This document shows positions 14,122 through 19,376 of a DNA stretch of 19,376 nucleotides, one piece after another. The stretch is from assembly GCA_946402785.1 (NCBI GenBank), contig CAMIXP010000010.1:1-19376 (forward strand), read 5' to 3'. The position numbers were made by a program, and so were the translations under genes. The notes beneath the pieces were generated by a model that did not search any database, was not told where the DNA came from, and saw only the letters and a list, made by a program, of their open reading frames with translations. This stretch comes from an uncultured Caryophanales bacterium (GTDB taxonomy: Bacteria; Bacillota_I; Bacilli_A; RF39; UBA660). Position 1 is the stretch's first letter. Each line of letters opens with the position of its first letter.

Positions 14122-14150
14122 ATTATAGCATATTCACTATTATGTGTCAA
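14122..14150 (-). promoter_or_regulatory. Consensus promoter of the rplU-prp-rpmA operon
   Basis: Minus-strand TTGACA (14145-14150), exactly 17 bases, TATAAT (14122-14127) with TGC ahead as an extended -10. A perfect match to the sigma-A consensus, as expected for a ribosomal operon. Transcription would start near 14115. Confidence 0.92.
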
Positions 14151-14160
14151 TTGTTCTTTC

Positions 14161-16047
14161 CTAATTTTTCGTGCTCATTTCGCCTGTTAACACATTCTTT
14201 ATTTGCTTGTATTCTTCTTCTGTTAGTATTAATCCATCAAAGATTGCATTCCACATGGTTTTTCCTTCTCTAATTCCTTTTTTAATCTTTGGTAAGGAAA
14301 CGATTGTTCCATTTAAAGAAATACTTGTTTTATCACTATCTGTATTTTCTAATTCTTCTGCGTTAAATGGAATATCAAATGGTTTTTGTGTTGATGCATA
14401 ATCCATAATATAATCATCTAACATTTCATCACTGACAATGAATTTAGAGCTTTCTAAGATACTTTCTACAGTATCCATATCTTCTACTGGGATATTCATT
14501 TGTTTTAATAATTGGAAACGTTTTACGCTAGATGCTGGATAATTTAAGAATGATAAGTTTTGTTCCAAATAATGATAGAATCCCAATTCAATCCATCTAT
14601 CTATTTTTTCTTCTAAGCCCGTTTCTAGTAAGAAACCAAAGTCTGTTATATTCTTGATCATTCTTACTAAATTATAGTTTGCTAATACCTTGAAATTATG
14701 AATTAATTGTTGATGATTTGTCCAGTAAAATTCAGGTTGTTCTGCGAAGATTCTTGGATTGACTCCACTGGCACTGATTGCTTCTACAGATGCTTCCATT
14801 TCTTCTAATTTCTTATCTTCTGGATTATAAAGAGAAATATATTCTAATACTTTTGGACCAGAGATATATCCTAATCCCATATATTTTTTGATTTTTCTTG
14901 CAATCTCTATGGTTGTCTTTTTAAGAATGGACAATACAGTTTTCGCATCATAATTACCACTTGGTAGTGAAGATAAAATTTCTTCTACTTCTTCTGGTGT
15001 ATTATGAGAAATTAATTGAATGTCTTTTAGATGAATTGGAATTCCGGCTCTTCCTAGAATAGCCATATATTGATTCATCTTTTTAGAACTTAAGTCTTCT
15101 AATTTTTCTTCTAGTTGATCATAATACATTTTATTATGATAATAGATCCACTCTAAAACATCTCTTTTAATGTCTTTGTCTGGAATCGTACGAGCAATTT
15201 CTCTTGCATTTTTGATTTCTTCTTCCTTTGATGCTTTTTCTAAAAGTTCGATAGTACGTGAATAAGTACGTTGTATTCTTTGATTGTCTTTTTCTGTATC
15301 TGTTTCTTTTTTCTCTTCATCTGATACAAATCCAGTTATGGCAGAACCAACTCCTGATATTTCTTTAATTGAGAAAAATTTACTATAAAGTTGACTTAAT
15401 GCTCTACTTCTTTCTCTAGAACTTAATCCAAAGTTTGCTGTTACTGTTTTCATTTGTTCTGAAGCATCTTCTATTTGCTTACTTATTACAATATACGTTA
15501 AAGCTCCTGCAATGTTTGTTGGATCTTCTTCAATGTTTTCTACTATTTCATCTACAATTCCTGTTCTGATGTGAATCTCACGAAGATTTTGTAAATACTT
15601 TCTATATTTAGAATCATATAACATACCTTTAGTATCTTTTGTAAGAGAAAAGCTTAAATCTGGAATTTGTTCTAATTTTTTCTTTGCTTTTTTTTCGTCT
15701 TCTTCTGTAATATAGGACATGATTTCGTCTTCATTCTTCATTTCTGTGATTAAAAGTACGATTTCAATCATTTCTAAACATTCTCTATTTCCTAATGGTT
15801 CAAAAGCAAATTCACAAATGGTTCTTATTCTTTCACATTCTTCTAGTGTGAACTTTTCTCTTAATTTTACATATAGATAGCATTGGAAACATTCCCATAT
15901 ATCAATATCAAAAAGATGTTCTTTTGAAAATTTGTTATGATTGATGAAATCCTTACACATATCATAACCTTTGTCTTTTTCATATGGAGTTGTGTGTTTT
16001 GCTTTTTCTGTTTCTATTTCTTGTTTAATCTCTTCGAGTGTTTTCAT
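14161..16047 (-). CDS. Large helical protein of unknown function (628 aa)
   Basis: No named domain is recognised. The protein is soluble, charged and almost entirely alpha-helical by composition, with no signal peptide or membrane span. Around 370-520 there are repeated helical blocks ending in short 'GI/GV' turns (RAGIPIHLKDIQLI, ASGVNPRIF, QMNIPVEDMDTV), which suggests a solenoid. The C-terminus (SISLNGTIVSLPKIKKGIREGKTMWNAIFDGLILTEEEYKQI) is a small separate module. An ATG at 16065 is in frame, but ATG at 16047 has GGTGG just upstream and is preferred. It overlaps the preceding gene by 23 bases, so the two are probably translationally coupled and their products may work together. It ends with TAG just before the rplU promoter. 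Confidence 0.78.
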   Translation of the reverse strand: MKTLEEIKQEIETEKAKHTTPYEKDKGYDMCKDFINHNKFSKEHLFDIDIWECFQCYLYVKLREKFTLEECERIRTICEFAFEPLGNRECLEMIEIVLLITEMKNEDEIMSYITEEDEKKAKKKLEQIPDLSFSLTKDTKGMLYDSKYRKYLQNLREIHIRTGIVDEIVENIEEDPTNIAGALTYIVISKQIEDASEQMKTVTANFGLSSRERSRALSQLYSKFFSIKEISGVGSAITGFVSDEEKKETDTEKDNQRIQRTYSRTIELLEKASKEEEIKNAREIARTIPDKDIKRDVLEWIYYHNKMYYDQLEEKLEDLSSKKMNQYMAILGRAGIPIHLKDIQLISHNTPEEVEEILSSLPSGNYDAKTVLSILKKTTIEIARKIKKYMGLGYISGPKVLEYISLYNPEDKKLEEMEASVEAISASGVNPRIFAEQPEFYWTNHQQLIHNFKVLANYNLVRMIKNITDFGFLLETGLEEKIDRWIELGFYHYLEQNLSFLNYPASSVKRFQLLKQMNIPVEDMDTVESILESSKFIVSDEMLDDYIMDYASTQKPFDIPFNAEELENTDSDKTSISLNGTIVSLPKIKKGIREGKTMWNAIFDGLILTEEEYKQIKNVLTGEMSTKN

Positions 16048-16990
16048 TCTTACCACCCTTTCCATATGTTTTTCCAGTTGTATCTTTGATACCTAATCTG
16101 TTCCACATTTCTTTTACATATTCATCTTGTAGAGCCATAAATTCTGGATTTGCTAGATTTCTCATGATTGCTGGTTCTACTCTTCCATATTCTCCTGCAA
16201 TACTTGCCATATTATCTCGATATCCACGGTCGTTATCACATCTTTTGATAAATGTCGTCACAAGAGCGTAGGTATCTTTATTTAATCTTTTAAATACAAC
16301 TCGAATACCATTTCCTTTTACTTCTGCCATATCTGCTAATATTGCATTGGTATTTAAGAAGAAACGTTTAAAACGTCTAAAGGAACCATCGATAATGGAT
16401 TGAATTAAATCGGTAATTTTACCATAATATTCTCTTGGGATAGAATCAATATCATCTAATACACGAATTCTTCCAGATCCTGTTGGAGCAAGAATAATGT
16501 TATTTCTTTGAACTTCTTGTTCTTCTTTTTCTTCTTCTGTTTGAAGTAGTTTTCCTAAGAGATTGATCTTTTTACGTTCATTTTCTATTTGTTCTCTTAA
16601 TTCTTCTTCTACACTTGGATCTTCTACGATATATTCAATTAATTCTTTAATTTCTTTTAAAGATTCTGCTTGTAGACGATATATTACATTACGATATTCA
16701 TATGAATCTGGATCTGGTAATAGAGCCATCATAGACTCTACATCATCTCCTGATATTAAATGATAGTCTCCAATATAAGGAGCTAATTCATCGATAGCCT
16801 CTTCTGAAATAGTTACCTCTTCTACTGGTTTTCTTTCTTCTCTTTTAGGTTCTTCTTCCCTTTCTTCTACGGAAGGAGCTTGTTGCAATTCACGAATTTG
16901 TGTTCTTACTTGTTTTGCTTCTTCACAGTTGTCTTCTAATAGTTTCGTGATTGAATCGATATCCTGTTCTGGATTTATTTGCTTAAACAT
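16025..16990 (-). CDS. Unknown protein with a RelE/ParE-like middle domain
   Basis: The 321-aa protein has three visible parts. Residues 1-65 are acidic and coiled-coil-like. Residues 65-160 are helical and Glu-rich. Residues about 165-265 could form a small alpha/beta domain: IILAPTGSGRI, then FRRFKRFFLNTNAILADMAEVKGNGIRVVFKRLNKDTYALVTTFIKRCDND. The pattern of a helix pair followed by an Arg-containing strand, a beta-turn and an F(I/K)K strand recalls the RelE/ParE toxin fold. The remainder is basic. No antitoxin-like gene precedes it. It has its own extended -10 promoter and an AAAGGGG Shine-Dalgarno, and its end overlaps the next gene's start. The RelE/ParE similarity is a weak, pattern-level inference. 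Confidence 0.75.
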   Translation of the reverse strand: MFKQINPEQDIDSITKLLEDNCEEAKQVRTQIRELQQAPSVEEREEEPKREERKPVEEVTISEEAIDELAPYIGDYHLISGDDVESMMALLPDPDSYEYRNVIYRLQAESLKEIKELIEYIVEDPSVEEELREQIENERKKINLLGKLLQTEEEKEEQEVQRNNIILAPTGSGRIRVLDDIDSIPREYYGKITDLIQSIIDGSFRRFKRFFLNTNAILADMAEVKGNGIRVVFKRLNKDTYALVTTFIKRCDNDRGYRDNMASIAGEYGRVEPAIMRNLANPEFMALQDEYVKEMWNRLGIKDTTGKTYGKGGKNENTRRD

Positions 16991-17020
16991 GATGATTCCC
17001 CTTTCTTTTTCAATTTGCTT

Positions 17021-17029
17021 ATTATATCA
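17021..17029 (-). promoter_or_regulatory. Extended -10 promoter of the 16990-14161 gene pair
   Basis: Minus-strand TGATATAAT (17021-17029) in the context TATGATATAAT, about 30 bases before the start codon. The candidate -35 (TTTTAA, 17 bases upstream) is weak. Confidence 0.55.
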
Positions 17030-17060
17030 TAAAATGTTCCATTTTAAAAGAGAAAACAAC

Positions 17061-17084
17061 AAAAAAAGAGGTTTTATCCTCTTT
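17061..17084 (-). terminator. Rho-independent terminator of the tyrosine-phosphorylation operon
   Basis: Minus-strand stem AAAGAGG/CCTCTTT (17078-17084 with 17065-17071), loop ATAAAA, then U7. It begins at the stop codon of the phosphatase gene. Confidence 0.85.
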
Positions 17085-17815
17085 TATCGTATCATTGCAA
17101 TATCTTGATTATTGATTACTTTATCAAAATTTCCTTCTAATAAATCATGAACATAGATGGGATCTTTATTCAATTTGTTTACGATTCTTTCTACTTTATT
17201 CATTTTATAATGGAAATCTCGATGGGTATCACTTCCTAGGAAAGAAACCCATCCTTTTTTAATCAAGTATTTTAGAGTCTTTTTACTCTTGCCCCCATAT
17301 TTACCCAATAAGGATGTATAGTTTCCTTGTAGAAGAATTCCCATTCTTAGATATTCTTCTATCAAATCTGGGTTTTTTTGAAAGATTTGATATCTTTCTG
17401 GATGCGCTAAAATGGGAATATATCCTTTACTAATCAAATGAGAAAGGATTTCTCCTGCATTATGATAAGTATTGCTCATTGGAAATTCAAATAATAGATA
17501 TCTACTATTATTTAATGGTTCAATCTCTTCTTCATCAATTAATTCTACAAATTTAGAAGTAAAGAACACTTCATTTCCCAAATACATTTTTATATCTATA
17601 TTCTCTTTTTTAGCTTCTTCTTTTAATTCATTGAATAATTTTTTCTTTTCTTTATTATTTGTTTTATATTTACTTCCTCTTATATAATGAGGAGTTAATA
17701 TGATTTCTTTACATCCGGACGCACTTATTTTTTTGAGTAACCCTATTGATTCTTCGATGGATTTTGATCCATCATCTATGCCCCATAATAAATGGCAGTG
17801 TAGATCTTTTACCAT
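17084..17815 (-). CDS. cpsB: PHP-family protein-tyrosine phosphatase (CpsB/CapC/YwqE type)
   Basis: This metal-dependent phosphatase removes phosphate from the Tyr-rich tail of its partner BY-kinase. The 243-aa protein has the PHP-domain metal ligands: DLHCH with H6 and H8, TPHY with H43, GNE with E82, LAHPER with H138, and SDTHR with D196 and H198. Its start codon overlaps the kinase stop codon in TAATG, so translation is coupled. It is the last gene of a modulator-kinase-phosphatase operon and is followed at once by a terminator. In capsule clusters the same trio controls polymer export, but no polymer genes are present here. The phosphatase class is clear; the physiological target is not. 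Confidence 0.94.
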   Translation of the reverse strand: MVKDLHCHLLWGIDDGSKSIEESIGLLKKISASGCKEIILTPHYIRGSKYKTNNKEKKKLFNELKEEAKKENIDIKMYLGNEVFFTSKFVELIDEEEIEPLNNSRYLLFEFPMSNTYHNAGEILSHLISKGYIPILAHPERYQIFQKNPDLIEEYLRMGILLQGNYTSLLGKYGGKSKKTLKYLIKKGWVSFLGSDTHRDFHYKMNKVERIVNKLNKDPIYVHDLLEGNFDKVINNQDIAMIR

Positions 17816-18519
17816 TACTTATCGTTACTGTAATAATCATTGTTATAGTAGTAACTATAGTAATGACTACCTGATGGACGAGATTTATTTAGAATGACAC
17901 CATCTATTTTTGCATTTGCTTGTTCTAATAGTTTCTTGGCTCTTTCTAAATTTTCCATTCTTGTTTTCTTAACAGATACGGTTATCAAGTTAATATCACT
18001 TAGTGTTGATAGAATCATAGCATCACTCAAACCAATAATTGGTGTACAGTCCATTATAATTAAATCATATTTCTTTTTTAATCTATCTAATAGTCTTCTA
18101 TTATTATCACTACCTAGTAATTCAACTGGGTTTGGTGGAGTTGGACCGGTTGGTAATAAGTCAATGTTTTTATCAAATGTTGGGAAAATGTACTTATTAA
18201 AGTCAATTCCTTCTTTGTAATTTAACATTAAGTTGGTATATCCACCGCTTGTTACATTCATAACTTCAAATATTTCATGTTGTCTACCACGTCTTAAGTC
18301 AGCATCTATTAACAATACTTTTTTACCTTCTTGGGCATAAGCAATTGCTAAGTTTGCTGTTACGAAACTTTTTCCATCTCCTGCTTCTGGGGATGTATTG
18401 ATAATAATCTTTACGTCTTTATCTAAAGATGCAAATGCGATATTGGTACGAATCGTACGAATGGATTCGGCAAATAATGACTTTGGATTTTTAGTAATTA
18501 CTAAATCTTTACTCTTCAT
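17815..18519 (-). CDS. cpsD: Bacterial tyrosine kinase, cytoplasmic CpsD/CapB type
   Basis: BY-kinases are P-loop enzymes that autophosphorylate a Tyr-rich tail once activated by a membrane modulator. The 234-aa protein carries Walker A SPEAGDGKS (43-51), Walker A' LLIDADLR (69-76) and Walker B LIIMDCTP (153-160). The N-terminal ESIRTIRTNIAF helix is the oligomerisation motif. The C-terminus holds seven tyrosines in eleven residues (220-230, HYYSYYYNNDYY). The Shine-Dalgarno lies in the intergenic bases and the end of cpsC. The next gene is the matching phosphatase. The BY-kinase call is firm; capsule involvement is not shown. Confidence 0.95.
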   Translation of the reverse strand: MKSKDLVITKNPKSLFAESIRTIRTNIAFASLDKDVKIIINTSPEAGDGKSFVTANLAIAYAQEGKKVLLIDADLRRGRQHEIFEVMNVTSGGYTNLMLNYKEGIDFNKYIFPTFDKNIDLLPTGPTPPNPVELLGSDNNRRLLDRLKKKYDLIIMDCTPIIGLSDAMILSTLSDINLITVSVKKTRMENLERAKKLLEQANAKIDGVILNKSRPSGSHYYSYYYNNDYYSNDK

Positions 18520-18526
18520 ATATCTC

Positions 18527-19198
18527 CTACTCCTTTCCTACTTTTGGAACAACACCAATTACATTTAGTCCCAATTTCTTTTCAATATCTTCACTTGTTT
18601 TGATCGTTGTATCAAAGTAGAAGAATATAAAGATAATTCCACATGATAGTACTAAACCAATCATGATATAAATTGCATTATCCTTTACATAATTAACGTT
18701 ATATGGTCTAGCAGCTGTTTCTGCTTTATCTAAGATTGAAACGTTATTTAATTTATAGAATCTATTAATTTCACTTACAAATACTTTGGCAACTTGATTG
18801 GCAATCTTGGTTGCTTGTTTTGCATCTGGATCTGCTACTGTAATACGAATAATTTCTGTATTTTGAACAGAACTAACTGTGATTCTATTTTGTAAGGCTG
18901 CTACTGTTGTATCTAAGTTTAAATCTGCAATTACTTCATTTAAGATTGTTTTGGATTTAATAATCTCAGAGTATGTACCTACTAAGTTTTTATTTAATTG
19001 TTGTTCACTTGTATTGTAACTAGAACCATCTTTGTTCTCACTTACTAATACAAGAGATGTTGTACTTCTATACATTGGCACTCTTGTAAATAATGTATAG
19101 ATATTTCCGATTGCTAATGCTAAAATGACTGCAATTACAATCCATGATACTTTACTTAAAAAGTAATCAAACATTTCTTTTAAATCGATTTCTTCCAT
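18527..19198 (-). CDS. cpsC: Wzz/CpsC-type membrane modulator of the tyrosine kinase
   Basis: This family (Wzz, CapA, CpsC) has two membrane helices around an extracellular domain and activates the cognate cytoplasmic BY-kinase through its C-terminal tail. The 223-aa protein shows this: N-terminal IDLKEMFDYFLSK, TM1 about 17-37, an external domain of about 135 residues, TM2 about 175-195, and a cytoplasmic tail TSEDIEKKLGLNVIGVVPKV. The start has an AGAGG Shine-Dalgarno. It is first in the three-gene operon, with the kinase seven bases downstream. The promoter lies just upstream, after gltX. Confidence 0.94.
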   Translation of the reverse strand: MEEIDLKEMFDYFLSKVSWIVIAVILALAIGNIYTLFTRVPMYRSTTSLVLVSENKDGSSYNTSEQQLNKNLVGTYSEIIKSKTILNEVIADLNLDTTVAALQNRITVSSVQNTEIIRITVADPDAKQATKIANQVAKVFVSEINRFYKLNNVSILDKAETAARPYNVNYVKDNAIYIMIGLVLSCGIIFIFFYFDTTIKTSEDIEKKLGLNVIGVVPKVGKE

Positions 19199-19235
19199 CT
19201 ACTAACCTCTTCTCTTTTTACCTTAATGCTATACC

Positions 19236-19244
19236 ATTATAACA
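19236..19244 (-). promoter_or_regulatory. Extended -10 promoter of the cpsCDB-type operon
   Basis: Minus-strand TGTTATAAT (19236-19244), 37 bases before the cpsC start and downstream of the gltX stop. The -35 is weak. No terminator is seen after gltX, so read-through is also possible. Confidence 0.6.
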
Positions 19245-19255
19245 TACTTTTTCGA

Positions 19256-19376
19256 TTATTCACTAATCATTTTTTGATACATTTTAATTCTTTCTATAAT
19301 TCTGTCTTTTCCAAGGATTTTCATAATACTGAATAAATCTGGTGATTTTAATCTTCCTGTTATCATCACTCTGATT
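19256..19376 (-). CDS. gltX: Glutamyl-tRNA synthetase, C-terminal fragment (gene continues beyond the window)
   Basis: Only the last 40 codons are visible. The frame reads IRVMITGRLKSPDLFSIMKI, then LGKDRIIERI, and ends KMISE. This matches the conserved C-terminal end of bacterial GluRS/GlnRS-type class I synthetases: a basic-hydrophobic (I/L)RxxxTG, a short Pro-containing helix, and LGKxRxxxRI. The catalytic domain lies outside the window. It ends with TAA at 19256-19258, 12 bases upstream of the cpsC-operon extended -10. Confidence 0.8.
   Translation of the reverse strand, partial: IRVMITGRLKSPDLFSIMKILGKDRIIERIKMYQKMISE

Overview
This is a low-GC chromosomal segment of a Bacillota (Firmicutes) bacterium, most likely a gut-type Bacilli lineage. 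The lineage is inferred from gene order and codon use; no 16S gene is present. Stop codons are TAA, TAG and TGA, and Trp is TGG, so the standard bacterial code applies and this is not a code-4 mollicute. All genes but one lie on the minus strand. The text below follows transcription, from high to low coordinates.

Right edge (19376 to 17061): the C-terminal tail of gltX, then a three-gene tyrosine phospho-signalling operon. It encodes a Wzz/CpsC-type membrane modulator, a CpsD-type BY-kinase with a Tyr-rich tail, and a CpsB/YwqE PHP phosphatase, and ends in a terminator with no glycan-synthesis genes behind it. Region 16990 to 14161 holds two overlapping genes of unknown function. The first has a middle domain that looks RelE/ParE-like; the second is large and helical.

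Region 14150 to 13080 is a ribosomal operon: consensus promoter, L21-type leader, rplU, prp and rpmA. L27 carries the N-terminal extension that Prp cleaves. A gene of unknown function with an HExxH motif follows (13058-12063), in the position spo0B occupies in Bacillus. Next come obgE, with its own promoter inside the end of the previous gene, and a methyltransferase-like gene. A response regulator with an HPt-like N-terminal domain lacking the usual histidine follows.

Region 9178 to 2454 has the only plus-strand gene (DUF192 family), divergent from yebC. After yebC come a small unknown gene, ruvA, ruvB, queA, a gene with two GreA/GreB C-terminal-like domains, and tgt. yebC, ruvAB, queA and tgt in this order match the classical Firmicutes arrangement. 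RuvAB drives Holliday-junction migration; Tgt and QueA act successively in queuosine synthesis on tRNA.

Left edge (2432 to 1): a type IV pilus/type II secretion platform protein (PilC/GspF) with an unusual Lys-rich and Gln/Pro-rich N-terminal extension, followed by a prepilin peptidase cut off by the window edge.

Promoters mostly carry TGN-extended -10 boxes, and several rho-independent terminators place the gene's own stop codon in the hairpin, so packing is tight. I see no tRNA, rRNA, insertion sequence, CRISPR array or prophage. The least explained parts are the tandem Gre-C protein, the HExxH protein, the 16990-14161 pair, the pseudo-HPt regulator and the PilC extension.
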